This document shows, in pieces, positions 8,132 through 17,800 of a stretch of DNA of 64,000 nucleotides (within the stretch, counting starts at the first letter, position 1; each line of letters opens with the position of its first letter). The notes under the pieces are model-generated. The model was not told the DNA's origin, searched no databases, and was given only the letters and a program-made list of their open reading frames with translations. Made by a program: the position numbers and the translations under genes. This DNA is from a virus. The DNA lies in IMG/VR virus record IMGVR_UViG_3300024262_000017, positions 58,546-122,545 of that record; one strand, written 5' to 3'.

Positions 8132-9149
8132 CCTGGTTGAGTTTCCACAACAGATTAAATATGATTTACCCTTAGCAATCTGTGACAGGTCACTCGCGTA
8201 TCACTTAGGCATTCACAACCGCACTCTATGGTTTTGTGTGCTCAAGAAGAATAAGCTCTACACGTTATTCTCCCTTGAAAAGCGTGGCCGCGGAGGCGGT
8301 CGCAGAGGGATTCAGAATCCAGACAAGCGCCTCAAGAAAATTCAAAGTGTATTCCTTGTTCGTTTCCTGAACAACATCCCTGTGGGTGACCATGTGGGTG
8401 CTTACATTCAAGGTCGCAGTTGCTTAGACACAGCCAAGCAGCATGTAAAAAGTTCAGTCATTGTTTCCATGGACATCAAGGATTTTTTCCCATCTGTTCA
8501 ACGAGCAATGATACGAAGATACTTTCTGAGCATTGGGTATGGTTACCGGGTAGCTAGTCTCATGGCTGACTTGGTAACTTACAAGAACTTCCTTCCTCAG
8601 GGAGCTCCAACTTCAGGCATGGTTGCAAATTTGGTTGCAGATTGGAAGTTTGACCAACCAATCATGCGGGACTTGAAACGCTTAGATCCTCAGTGGCGTT
8701 ACACACGCTACTCAGATGACATCGACGTTTCTCATCCTGAAAAGCAAACACGAGAACGAGTGTTGGAAGTAGTGAACATTGTACGGGCTCGGGTGTCTGC
8801 AGCAGGTTTTCGTATCAATGAACAAAAGACAAAGCTGGAGCCTTATTGGAATCGGCAGAAAGTTCTCGGGGTTGTCGTCAATGAAAAGCCTAACGTTCCA
8901 CGCATTGAGTACATGCGTACCAAGGCAATCATACACAACTGTACTGTCAATGGTTTTGTATCTCAATTTAGAAGAGCCAAAAAGACAAGTGCAGCAGCAC
9001 TGATTTCTCACATACGCGGGAAGCTTGCTTACTTCAAGTCAATTGACAAACTCAAAGCAGAAAAGCTGAAGCGTAAATTTGATATTGCTTTAGAACTCCA
9101 CATAGAAGAATCGAAAGACGAGGTGGACTTTGGTACAACTAACGCTTGA
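8103..9149 (+). CDS. Retron-type reverse transcriptase
   Basis: The 348-residue protein has the RT order of motifs: basic region with RLKKIQ (76-81), GAYIQGRSC (99-107), DTAKQH (109-114, at the position of the retron NAxxH motif), VSMDIKDFFPSV (121-132, first catalytic Asp), LPQGAPTSG (164-172), RYSDD (202-206, catalytic YxDD) and LGVVVN (255-260, at the position of the retron VTG signature). The QGAPTS form argues against a diversity-generating retroelement RT. GGAGG lies 6 nt before ATG 8103. Its genes on both sides overlap it, so it is a stable operon member. RTs of this lineage reverse-transcribe a partner RNA and often serve in anti-phage defence; in a phage, a counter-competitor role is inference. 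No msr-msd RNA was proven. Confidence 0.92.
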   Translation: MSSYHGTRSDLVEFPQQIKYDLPLAICDRSLAYHLGIHNRTLWFCVLKKNKLYTLFSLEKRGRGGGRRGIQNPDKRLKKIQSVFLVRFLNNIPVGDHVGAYIQGRSCLDTAKQHVKSSVIVSMDIKDFFPSVQRAMIRRYFLSIGYGYRVASLMADLVTYKNFLPQGAPTSGMVANLVADWKFDQPIMRDLKRLDPQWRYTRYSDDIDVSHPEKQTRERVLEVVNIVRARVSAAGFRINEQKTKLEPYWNRQKVLGVVVNEKPNVPRIEYMRTKAIIHNCTVNGFVSQFRRAKKTSAAALISHIRGKLAYFKSIDKLKAEKLKRKFDIALELHIEESKDEVDFGTTNA

Positions 9150-10602
9150 TATCCCAGAAGTAAAAATCCAAGGACGCTTCTCCTTTGCGTTATGGGCATA
9201 TGATACTAACACCAGCTTTTATGGTCGTAAGTGGCGTGCTCACCGAGCTAGAGATGGTCTGTGCATTGTGTTTGGCCCTCCACATAATGCACCCGCTGTT
9301 AACGATGTGGATTATTTACGGCAAGTAATGGATGCACCCTTTATTCCTACGCTTGTTAACCCCAATGGACCTATTTGGTTTGAGCAACTACGCAAGCATA
9401 TTGTTGTCACAGAACAAATGTCTTTCTTGCGTCGGGTTTCTAAGGGTGCCATGGGACAGGGTATTGGGTTGCTTGAAAAGAAAAATGGTAAGTGGGAAAA
9501 AACAGTGTGGGAATATTTTGACCTGTACAAACACTGTTTCAATCTAGAAAAGGTAGCATCCAATTGTGTTGACTGTGTAGAAAATAATAGGGGGTGTTTC
9601 TTGTACACTGCTACTTCCATGTGTAATGAACAAGGACTCCCGGTACCTGTGTTTCCCCCTGAAGAAGAAGACAGTGAACCAGTGATTGACACCATGGAAA
9701 CTGAAGACATCGGAGCCTTCTGCACAGCTGTGAGTAAAGGAACACGATGGGAATATGTTTCTCCTCGTGATGCTAACGACGATCCATTTTCTCCAATGCT
9801 TCTCAACATTGAAGAGCTAGAGTTTCACCATGTAGAAGCAAACCGAGAAAAGCGGCATGACACTGCAGTGAAGTCTGCTGCTACACGCAAAGCTGTAAAA
9901 ATATGTGAGAAGGAATGCTGCTACCATCAGTACTGTAGTCTTTCTACGAAGCCTTACAATGGAATACCACAAGAATGCCAAGCAGGGTCATCATATGTGT
10001 CACTCTCAGTAGGTGGCCCTTATACTGAAGAGCAGTTCAATGATTCCTTCAAACAATTCTGGGATTGCCTACCTCATATTGACAGGAGAAAGGTTGAACT
10101 GATTGCTCAGAATGGTGGCCTAATTACTAACTTGTATGGGCGTGAACTCATGCTGCAGCGCATGTCTGAAGACATGGATGCAGTGGATTTCCTATGGGTT
10201 GGTAGCGGGGATACCCTGCGGGTAGACTTTGAAGAAGCCGTCTTGCTTTGCACGACTCCGTTTTTTAGTGGTAAAAAATATGTCTACCCTGGGTGGGAAG
10301 ACGCAGGCCCCATGCCAGATGAGTTGTTCCACACTTATGTTGAAATCTGCCAGCATGATGAAACGCTACAAGGTGGCTGGGGGTTCTCAAACAGCTACCC
10401 TATTATTCGAGAAGTTGAATGGTGTGGATACAGTATTCGTTTTGACACTAACAAGAGTTGGTGCTCAGGACGTTGCATGGGCGTGTTCGAATTTGTAAGT
10501 CGCTATGCGCGTGGAACATTCCCAAAAACCGCAAAGCATATTAGGTTACAGGAAGAGGCGGAAATGGTTCATCAGGAGACCAGCTTGAACATGCAGCTTT
10601 GA
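9130..10602 (+). CDS. Large Cys-rich protein, last gene of the RT operon
   Basis: The likely start is TTG 9130 inside the RT gene, preceded by GAGGTGG. The 490-residue protein is unrecognised. It has cysteine clusters NCVDCVENNRGC (about 144-156) and CEKECCYHQYC (about 259-269), suggesting zinc binding, and many Trp/Tyr residues. It has no membrane segment. Overlap with the RT gene suggests co-translation and a joint function. It converges with the 10541-11875 gene and overlaps it by 62 bp. Confidence 0.75.
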   Translation: MVQLTLDIPEVKIQGRFSFALWAYDTNTSFYGRKWRAHRARDGLCIVFGPPHNAPAVNDVDYLRQVMDAPFIPTLVNPNGPIWFEQLRKHIVVTEQMSFLRRVSKGAMGQGIGLLEKKNGKWEKTVWEYFDLYKHCFNLEKVASNCVDCVENNRGCFLYTATSMCNEQGLPVPVFPPEEEDSEPVIDTMETEDIGAFCTAVSKGTRWEYVSPRDANDDPFSPMLLNIEELEFHHVEANREKRHDTAVKSAATRKAVKICEKECCYHQYCSLSTKPYNGIPQECQAGSSYVSLSVGGPYTEEQFNDSFKQFWDCLPHIDRRKVELIAQNGGLITNLYGRELMLQRMSEDMDAVDFLWVGSGDTLRVDFEEAVLLCTTPFFSGKKYVYPGWEDAGPMPDELFHTYVEICQHDETLQGGWGFSNSYPIIREVEWCGYSIRFDTNKSWCSGRCMGVFEFVSRYARGTFPKTAKHIRLQEEAEMVHQETSLNMQL

Positions 10603-11875
10603 CTGCGTCGTAGGCAGCCTCCAGATTGTCATAGGCGGTCTGGAGGTTTGCCTGCGCTGTATTGTAAGCCGCCTGGGTTGTAGTCATTGCTTTCTGTGCA
10701 GCAGTTACCTCAGCTGTCTTGGTGCTTACCTGGCTTGAAACGTTGTTCTTAGTGAGTGTCATTTCATTGACGCCCGATGCGGCAGTAGAAGCGTCGGTCT
10801 CACCTGTGAGTCTCGCAGTAGCAAAGCGGTCACGGCTACCTTCTAATGCAGGTAGATTAGGACCTTCACCTGTGTCTACAATGACAACAGCTGGTTGAGC
10901 CATATCCCAGAACATCCCTGGTTGAGTCGTGATGTTTACAGTATTGACGAGAGCAAATTCATTATCAACATATGGTGTGTTAGGAGTGATGAGCCACGTA
11001 CGAGCGTCGTTATCAAAAGCAATCAGTGTACCTACGCTCGTACCACCACTGGGGGCATCAGTAACAAGACCTCCGATGTCTGCGCTTGTAAGGTCAGTAT
11101 AGATTGCAATGTTGTCCATCGTTAATTCAATGGCGCGTTCTTGATACCGCGGGAAGTAATGTTTGTAATCCTCAATGAACTTATCTGTTTCAGAGAGGAA
11201 TGCCTTTCCATACACAACAGCCAGGTTGTTTAAAGAGCTTTGGGCATTCGTCAAGTAGGTCAATGATGTTTGCATTGACGCTTGGAAGGCCGTCCAATCT
11301 GCAAGCGCTGTAGTTGCCGTTGAAAGATTTGTGCCTGCATTTGTGAGGTCTGTTTGTGCTGAACTTAGCGCAGTTTCAGAATCTTCGTAAGCAGTGTACG
11401 CGTCAGCGTAAGTTGTCTTCAAGGCTTCGATGGTTGTGGAGTCAGTTGAGGGATAGTACTTAGCTTCCTCAGGTGACGTTTTGAAAGCAGCATCATACGT
11501 TGCAAACTCAGTAACGAGGGTGTTGAGTCGGTCTGATATTGCTGCGACTGCAGCGTTGGCAACATCAAAATCAGTGTAGTCTTTGGTGAAAGCATCTGCA
11601 CGCCAATAGCTTTTGCCACTGGCAATTGCAGCAGAGCGGTCAGGCTTATAGCCAGCTTCATCAGGGTCTAAATTGAGTGCATCCAAATCAGCCAGCTGAA
11701 CAATTCGTGTGAAGACATCTTGCTGGGGGTCATCATCATCGACTAACTCCATCAAAAAAAGATGGGTGTCAGGCATTGGTCCCTTGTCTACACACTGAAC
11801 TACAACGCGAAAAGTCTGAACACCATTTACGAATATGACGCCACGTGTTTCACGCGTTTGTACCTGGGTTCCCAT
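10541..11875 (-). CDS. Coiled-coil virion-like protein
   Basis: ATG 11875 is chosen because GGGAG precedes it. The 444-residue product starts with a beta-rich segment (residues 1-60), then has two Ala/Thr/Ser/Gln-rich, probably coiled-coil stretches (about 110-230 and 360-430) around a beta-rich middle, and ends in a Pro-rich tail. This is common in phage fibre-like or whisker-like proteins. It directly follows the related-looking 11881-12288 gene. Family unknown. Confidence 0.7.
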   Translation of the reverse strand: MGTQVQTRETRGVIFVNGVQTFRVVVQCVDKGPMPDTHLFLMELVDDDDPQQDVFTRIVQLADLDALNLDPDEAGYKPDRSAAIASGKSYWRADAFTKDYTDFDVANAAVAAISDRLNTLVTEFATYDAAFKTSPEEAKYYPSTDSTTIEALKTTYADAYTAYEDSETALSSAQTDLTNAGTNLSTATTALADWTAFQASMQTSLTYLTNAQSSLNNLAVVYGKAFLSETDKFIEDYKHYFPRYQERAIELTMDNIAIYTDLTSADIGGLVTDAPSGGTSVGTLIAFDNDARTWLITPNTPYVDNEFALVNTVNITTQPGMFWDMAQPAVVIVDTGEGPNLPALEGSRDRFATARLTGETDASTAASGVNEMTLTKNNVSSQVSTKTAEVTAAQKAMTTTQAAYNTAQANLQTAYDNLEAAYDAVKAACSSWSPDEPFPPLPVT

Positions 11876-11880
11876 GTGAA

Positions 11881-12288
11881 TTATACTCCCGTGATGGGCG
11901 TTGAAGTAGAACCAATCCAATTGTCAGCGGAGTAGGTCTCCCAATCTGTAATCAAATTTTGAAGACGCGTGATTTGAGTGTCGGCCTCTGCAGAAGCATC
12001 AGCCAGGTTCTCAAAGTCCAATGTGAAGGTGAATACCCTGTAAAATTCTTCTCCGGGGGGCACCGGTTCAGCTGGTTTCGCATTGGGGAAATTGAGGTAA
12101 TCACCAAGGGTAACCACATGTTGATATGAATCAGTCGCTGAGTCCAACAAGAATACCTGGGGTTCAGTGAACCCTGTCGTAGTAGAATCTACTACAACAA
12201 CGGACAGTAACCGAAACCGGTAGTCACCATTGGGTGGGTCAATGTCCACAACTGTTTTGGTTTGTGTGATAGTAATCTGCGTTGCCAT
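11881..12288 (-). CDS. Small beta-rich virion-like protein
   Basis: The start is ATG 12288 (MATQITITQTKTVVDI), preceded by AAAGGAAG. The 135-residue product opens with beta strands and ends with a short helical segment, a layout similar to the N-terminal third of its downstream neighbour 10541-11875. The two form a minus-strand pair, apparently virion accessory proteins. Divergent promoter sequence for the RuvC-like gene lies directly upstream. Confidence 0.7.
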   Translation of the reverse strand: MATQITITQTKTVVDIDPPNGDYRFRLLSVVVVDSTTTGFTEPQVFLLDSATDSYQHVVTLGDYLNFPNAKPAEPVPPGEEFYRVFTFTLDFENLADASAEADTQITRLQNLITDWETYSADNWIGSTSTPITGV

Positions 12289-12303
12289 GGGGCTTCCTTT
12301 TCC

Positions 12304-12332
12304 TTGGGGTAACGGTCGAAAAGGTTTATTAT
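12304..12332 (+). promoter_or_regulatory. Sigma-70-like promoter giving a nearly leaderless mRNA
   Basis: TTGGGG (12304-12309), a 17-bp spacer and TATTAT (12327-12332) precede the RuvC-like gene. The ATG at 12342 is 10 nt from the -10 box, so the transcript would have almost no 5' leader, which explains the lack of a good Shine-Dalgarno site. Confidence 0.5.
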
Positions 12333-12341
12333 TCTTACATA

Positions 12342-12941
12342 ATGGTAGGACAGACCAGAGCCCAAAGCAAGAAGGAAGTCTGCGTAGGAGGAATTGACCC
12401 CTCACTCAGGTTCACAGGTGTTTGTATCCTTCCTCCCACAGGAGAGCACATACTCCACTTGGTGAGCTTCCCTAAATACCGTGGTGCCAAGAGGCTACTG
12501 GCTATCCGAGAAGAAGTTGTGTCCATCCTTGAAGTCTACAACATTAGCTTGGTAGCATTTGAAGGCTACTCTTACAATTCTGTAGGGAAGTGGTTTGACC
12601 TTGGGGAAGTTGGCGGGGTTCTCAAAGTAGAACTTGCAATCCGAAACATTGAAACCTTAGTTGTGCCTCCGGCTTCTCTGAAAAAGTTCGTCACCAATAA
12701 TGGGCAAGCAGATAAAGACCGGATGGTGCGTGAGGTAAATGCCCATTACCTTTTCTCCCTTGCTGAACCTGTAACCAATGACAATCTAACTGACGCTGTT
12801 GGCCTCGCCCACTTCGCCCGCGTGGCTGACACTGGCGATAGCTCCCGGCGTTGTGAACTGGAAGCTGTGAAGAATTTGTACGAGGGGAGTACGAAGAAAA
12901 AGAAGAAGAAAACCTACAAAAAGTTCTGGGCGGCAATCTAA
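12342..12941 (+). CDS. RuvC-like Holliday junction resolvase
   Basis: The 199-residue protein has the RuvC/RNase H-fold pattern: GGIDPSLRFTG (first catalytic Asp near residue 19), VAFEGYSYNS (Glu), and DNLTDAVGLAHFA (C-terminal Asp pair). Such phage enzymes cut branched DNA before packaging. The C-terminus is Lys-rich (KKKKKKTYKK), probably for DNA binding. It starts a five-gene plus-strand operon; the next gene overlaps it at TAATG. Confidence 0.88.
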   Translation: MVGQTRAQSKKEVCVGGIDPSLRFTGVCILPPTGEHILHLVSFPKYRGAKRLLAIREEVVSILEVYNISLVAFEGYSYNSVGKWFDLGEVGGVLKVELAIRNIETLVVPPASLKKFVTNNGQADKDRMVREVNAHYLFSLAEPVTNDNLTDAVGLAHFARVADTGDSSRRCELEAVKNLYEGSTKKKKKKTYKKFWAAI

Positions 12942-13279
12942 TGGATGACCGATGTGATGATGCTGTATCAACAGGGTATACGAAGAAAATCAAGTTCGGC
13001 TGTGGCAGCCTGTACCTGACCATCAACTTTGATGCTCAGCAGAAACCTTCGATGGTACTTGCACACCTGGGAAAGACAGGGTGTTGCGAACGTGCCCTCT
13101 TGGAGGCGTTGCTTCGGAGCTTGAACCGACACTTAGATGCAGGGACTTCTCTGAGCCAGGTTGTTCATGACCTGGTTGGCATACGCTGTGACAAAGGTAT
13201 CTTAGGTGCAGGGCGCCTGTCTTGTGTTGATGCAATTGGACATGAGCTGAAAGCTTATATCGTGGAGGAGGACACATGA
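12941..13279 (+). CDS. Stand-alone TSCPD-domain protein
   Basis: The 112-residue product matches the TSCPD domain, normally the C-terminal part of some adenosylcobalamin-dependent ribonucleotide reductases: GSLYLTINFD (22-31), LGKTGCCERALLEALLRSL (about 43-61), VHDLVGIRCDKG and LSCVDAIGHEL. Cys and His residues could bind metal. As a free protein it may modulate a reductase encoded elsewhere; no reductase is in this window. ATG overlaps the RuvC-like stop. Confidence 0.75.
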   Translation: MDDRCDDAVSTGYTKKIKFGCGSLYLTINFDAQQKPSMVLAHLGKTGCCERALLEALLRSLNRHLDAGTSLSQVVHDLVGIRCDKGILGAGRLSCVDAIGHELKAYIVEEDT

Positions 13280-13485
13280 TTTTTGAATGCGCCAAGTGCA
13301 AGGAAGTTTTTGAAGCTGGCAATGGTGTCCAAATAGTAGTCCACGAAAAAACAATCGGAAGAATTTGTCCTGCTTGCATGGCAGGCGCACAAACTATCCA
13401 GTTGATTTTACAGCAAAAATCTCCTGGCCAAGCTTACACGCTGGAGTATATAGACGTCACTCCAAGAGAGGAGTTTACTGAGTAA
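13276..13485 (+). CDS. Small zinc-ribbon protein
   Basis: A 69-residue protein with CAKC (5-8) and CPAC (31-34), a typical four-cysteine zinc ribbon. It overlaps the upstream gene as ATGA and is directly followed by the next gene. Function unknown. Confidence 0.75.
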   Translation: MIFECAKCKEVFEAGNGVQIVVHEKTIGRICPACMAGAQTIQLILQQKSPGQAYTLEYIDVTPREEFTE

Positions 13486-13773
13486 ATGCCAAAAAACGTT
13501 GAGACACGCCTGGGCCTGACCCCCATGTTCAAGCGCCTGGCTTATCATTTCTTGCTGAAAGGAATCGGCCGGCACCCAATCAGACACAGCTTGTATGATG
13601 AAGTTGAGGTGGCGGAACTCTACCCGTGGCAAACAAACCCCGAGCGCACAGATGAGTATGGCGCAGGGATAATCGTTACGTTCTTCAATCAGGGCAGCCG
13701 AATCAGGTGGACCGAGTTCTCGGTCAGGTATTCTGGAGGCGGAGGAAATCCAGCCATCTTCCAAATTCAATGA
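13486..13773 (+). CDS. Small protein of unknown function
   Basis: A 95-residue basic protein beginning directly after the previous stop. It has a predicted alpha/beta layout, no Cys cluster and a Gly-rich segment (YSGGGGNP) near the end. No family recognised; its operon position is the main support. Confidence 0.65.
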   Translation: MPKNVETRLGLTPMFKRLAYHFLLKGIGRHPIRHSLYDEVEVAELYPWQTNPERTDEYGAGIIVTFFNQGSRIRWTEFSVRYSGGGGNPAIFQIQ

Positions 13774-13835
13774 AGTAGATTTAGCGAGAGGCGAAGCCGA
13801 CACTCTAACACTCAACATCTAAGAGGGGTCTTTAC

Positions 13836-14012
13836 ATGGATATACGTGTCCTTGCGCTTCGTACCGTAACACTGTGTGCTGTTCATTTTGGTAGTAAAAT
13901 TTTGAACCACACTATCAAAGAGCTGGAACGAATGTCCTCTCACCACGAGAGAAAGAAAAAAAGAAAGCATCAAAAACCTGTATTCCGAGTCCTGATTGGT
14001 GGTAGGAAGTAG
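13836..14012 (+). CDS. 58-residue basic protein before a terminator
   Basis: ATG 13836 follows AAGAGGGG. The product has a short hydrophobic N-terminus and a strongly basic middle (HHERKKKRKHQK). Its stop lies 8 nt before an intrinsic terminator, as expected for the last gene of this operon. Function unknown; could be a DNA-binding or membrane-associated peptide. Confidence 0.55.
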   Translation: MDIRVLALRTVTLCAVHFGSKILNHTIKELERMSSHHERKKKRKHQKPVFRVLIGGRK

Positions 14013-14019
14013 TAGAGGG

Positions 14020-14047
14020 AGCGCACGGAGACGTGCGCTTTTTTTTA
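14020..14047 (+). terminator. Intrinsic terminator
   Basis: AGCGCAC (14020-14026) pairs with GTGCGCT (14033-14039), followed by eight T residues. It ends the RuvC operon. Confidence 0.9.
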
Positions 14048-14049
14048 GC

Positions 14050-14532
14050 TCAACGAGAACCCACGTAAAAGCCTATGCCAAAGCCTGCAGTAGCCAGCAC
14101 CACCGTGCCTGTAATAATCCAGGGCAAATAGTTCCAAACACTTCGAGCTTCTGCTTTCTTCAGTGCAACCGTGGTGTCTTCTAAGACCTTTTGTTTCTCT
14201 GCATTTCGTTCTTCCAAACGATCAATGGCTCTTCCGACAAGAGTGTTGGCTTCGCTCAACTTTTGGTAAGCCAAGTCCACATCTGCATACTTCAACTTCA
14301 GTCCTTCAAATTCTTTGAGCTGAAGTTGTAGGTCCAAGTCAAGTTTGACAATCGTTTGAGCTGTTGTGAAATCGTAACACGCAAACTGAGGTGCCGGCTC
14401 TGAACCACACTCCATGCGTTCCCACATGGGAAAGATTTTCATCTCTGCCGGAGCAACGATAGCAAAGAAGAAGACCAAGAAAAAACTACTTACGGCCAGC
14501 TTCTTCTTCCAACTGTTTCCAGTCTTGTGCAT
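14050..14532 (-). CDS. Envelope protein with signal peptide, coiled coil and C-terminal TM (lysis candidate)
   Basis: The 160-residue product has an N-terminal hydrophobic signal-like segment (about 11-29), a long helical coiled coil (about 62-128) and a C-terminal transmembrane segment (about 136-155). This layout would span the periplasm, as spanins do, but there is no lipobox, so assignment as a u-spanin fails. Its start lies 47 bp inside the preceding gene, a nesting typical of spanin pairs. GAGGGT precedes ATG 14532. Confidence 0.6.
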   Translation of the reverse strand: MHKTGNSWKKKLAVSSFFLVFFFAIVAPAEMKIFPMWERMECGSEPAPQFACYDFTTAQTIVKLDLDLQLQLKEFEGLKLKYADVDLAYQKLSEANTLVGRAIDRLEERNAEKQKVLEDTTVALKKAEARSVWNYLPWIITGTVVLATAGFGIGFYVGSR

Positions 14533-14860
14533 TGTCTACCCTCTTCTTGGCTTCTTCGATTTCTTTTTTGGCAACGATAAGTCGGGTGTCAATTTCGGCA
14601 GCTTGCGCCCGAAGCCGCTCTGCTTCTTCCCTCAACGCCCGCGCAAGATTCTCGTCAGTCTCATTGGCTGCCTTCGTTTCTGCGTCTTTGACGCGTTCGT
14701 CCGCGAGTTGCTTTTCAGCTTCGAGCACGGCCACCTTGTCAGCTTGGCGTTTGAGATACCAGATAAGCACTGCTAAACCAATAGCAATGAGCACCCCCAG
14801 GATCCATTTCCACACCTGGCTGTCTGTCTTCTTTACTTTCTCGACAAGCGAGTCAAGCAT
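14486..14860 (-). CDS. Membrane-anchored coiled-coil protein (i-spanin- or holin-like)
   Basis: The 124-residue product has one transmembrane segment (about 19-36) and then a highly charged helix to the end, the topology of an inner-membrane spanin. AGGAG precedes ATG 14860. It is paired and overlapping with the 14050-14532 gene and follows the tailspike, a usual place for a lysis cassette. Function is inferred from topology and context. Confidence 0.6.
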   Translation of the reverse strand: MLDSLVEKVKKTDSQVWKWILGVLIAIGLAVLIWYLKRQADKVAVLEAEKQLADERVKDAETKAANETDENLARALREEAERLRAQAAEIDTRLIVAKKEIEEAKKRVDNAQDWKQLEEEAGRK

Positions 14861-14868
14861 GGGAACTC

Positions 14869-17800
14869 CTAGTGTGTGGTGGCGCTACTGTACCAGTTGT
14901 TGCTCGTCCAAGTACACGCACCGGGAATACCAACACCAATGTTGTTGCTCGTGCCTGGCATACTAACTGCGTTGGCAGTAGCTTTTTGAAACACATTCCC
15001 AGAGAGACCTAAGAAGCAGTTGTTCTCCACGTACAACGCAGTGCCAGTACCAGTAACGTTGTTTCCTGTTACAACACCATACTCTGTTGAAGCCGCGGAA
15101 TGTATCCATATACCGTAAGTGGTGCTGACAATGGTGTTCCCAACAATGGCATACCTATCAGCGCCTGCATTAATACGAATCCCTGCAATGCTTCCAGTTA
15201 TTGTACACCCAGAGATAGTCACATCATCTCCGGTAACCAGAACGGCATAGGTGGATGCAGATGTGATTGTAATGGTGTTACCTACGAACGTTATATTGTT
15301 GGCGTCTAAGTAAGCACCAAAACCGTTACAGACATTTTGAGAGATGGTAGCACGGTCAGAATCGGCTACCCAGATGGCATAAAATTCACCAGTAAAAGCT
15401 GCCGAGGTTGGTGTGATGACATTTCCAGAAATGCGAATGTCTTCTGAATCATATACACGAATTCCATGGTATTCAAATGGGGCGAGGATGTCATTGTTAC
15501 TAATTTGCACAGCTGACCTAACACTACCACCAGATACACCGACTTCAATACACACAAAGTTTGCACCTGTAAGTGTACCAGCGTAACCTACAATGGTATT
15601 GCCATTGATTCGAGTGTGGTCACCCCCATCACCAATCCGAATGCCATAGTGTTTTGTGATACCAGACGTAGCATTGTGTCCAAAACTACCGAGAACATTG
15701 TTCTCAATGCAAACACCATCATCTCCATAAATACCACACAGTTTTCTGTTCAACCACAACTGGTTATCACGGATGATGAGAGGCTTCGTACCCCCCGACA
15801 CTTCAATCGCATACATTTCTTCAACGTCTTGCGCGTAAGTGCTTCCAAAATAGTTGCCTTCAATACTTCCCAACCTATTATTAGATATACTGCCTTTTAT
15901 GAAACCACCATTTGCAGCGATAATTTGGTTTCGAAGAACAGTGATTTCCATTTGATCAGACGTGCCCAAGTTGATAAGAAACCTGTCGTTTGAACTGTCA
16001 GAATAAACACCATCAACAATACGGCACCCAATGATTCGTAGTGTTTGGTATCGTGCTGAAGGAGACCCCACTGAAACCAACTGTAGGAAATTATTGATGC
16101 GACAGTTTTCAACATGCAACACTGATGGATATTGTTGAGGGGTAACAGCATGCGTTACAAATTCGAATGTCGGACGCGTCTGTGCTTGGCCTTCAACTGT
16201 ACAGTCAAACAAATACAGTGTTCCGCGAACAAGGAAGGCCACTTCTGCACCAGTACTATGAGTTTGGAAGAAACAATTTCTGAATGTAACCGGCATGTTT
16301 TCTGGTTCGTCAGTCGCACTTACTAACGTAACCGTATCTATAGAGACCAATTGCTGGTCATAGTTTGCAAGGATAGACACATCTTGAAAGAGCAATCCTG
16401 GTTGACGCTGGGCAGTCTCTCCTACAACTGAGATGACTGCAGAAACGTCATTAATGCCGGTGATGCTGTGACCATTTCCCAACACCCTTGTGCCAGGTGC
16501 AACGCTGGTGATGGTTACATTCTCTACCAAGTCTGCAACGAGAATTGCATCACCGCCACCCAGGGCTGCTAAAGCAATCACTGCGGCACTCAAGCTTACA
16601 TAATCATGCTTGGCTGCGTCATCTCCAACTGTCACAACTGGACGGTCAGTGATGTGTAAGTAAGGGTGGCGATACCCCATAGTGCTACCATCAATGTGGT
16701 CATCAGTAGCGTCAGCAAGCTCACCTAGCTGAGCACCAACGTCAGTTCCAGACAGTGTAAACTTGTCACGTACTTTCGAAGCTGTCGTGATGTGTCCTTC
16801 AGCATGCTTATCTAAGGGGCCATCTCCGGCGTTGACATGAGCATTGTAATGGCCCAACATTTCAACAAGCTGAGACCCAGGCGAACCAACGGACAAAGAC
16901 CGCGGGCTGTCTGTCCTTACAACGGCAGTGATGTCTGTGTCTGAATGTTGAAAATTCGGCACAGTTGCATCCATGTGACGGTCAATGGTCTTGAGCAGTT
17001 CACTGATGTGAGTGCGAACCTCACTCGCGGCAGGCAGCGTAACAGGTAGTGTCGTAACGGCGGGATCCCCAGTACCAGCATGAGCTTCAGCTGTGATGTC
17101 TGCATCTGCGTGCTGGTCAGCAGTCCCAGCAATGTGAGCTTCATACTCAGCACGCAGCTCAGAAACATCACCTGGGTCTGGTATCAAGCGCCCCGGTTTC
17201 CCTGACTCAAACATGACTCCGCTCAAGAAATAAAGGTTACCGTCGAATACTTTGCAAATAGGCACCATATGCCGGCGTTCAAACAGCCACGTATCCCTGT
17301 CTGGGACAGCAACACTGGTCAACTTTTTCAGCATCCCAGTCATCGTTGAGTCAGTTTGATTGTTGAGTCGGTCATCAGCGCCGGTAAAATTAACGACGAG
17401 GACATCACCTTCACCTAGTTCATTTCCTGCTGTAGCAAAAAACGAAGAGAGTGTTATGTTGTCAATCTTAATTCCTTCAGGGTCCATGGCACCATAGCTG
17501 TGGTAAATGTTACCCAGCCCATCATCATAGATGTCGCCATCACCGAAACGTCGTTGGGTTACTTCTGCAGTGCAATCACCAGCTGCCAATACTAAAGTTT
17601 TTGTTCCTCCGGTATTGATGTAGGTATCATGAGTACCAGCAGCTTGGAGAGCAGCGATGATATCCGCTGCAGTATTTCCACCCAGTTCCATCTCGATGAC
17701 AATAATCACTGGGCCATCAGCGGGGAAGGTTGGTCCAACTTCAGAAGCACCTTCAACACTGATGACTACACCACCGGTAGTGCGAGTACTCTCATCCACT

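Noticed and set aside
8103-9149. Diversity-generating retroelement
   Set aside because: The RT has QGAPTSG and YSDD as in retron-type enzymes, and no template/variable repeat pair or accessory Avd-like gene was seen nearby.
14050-14532. Unimolecular spanin
   Set aside because: The C-terminal membrane segment fits, but there is no lipobox cysteine at the N-terminus.
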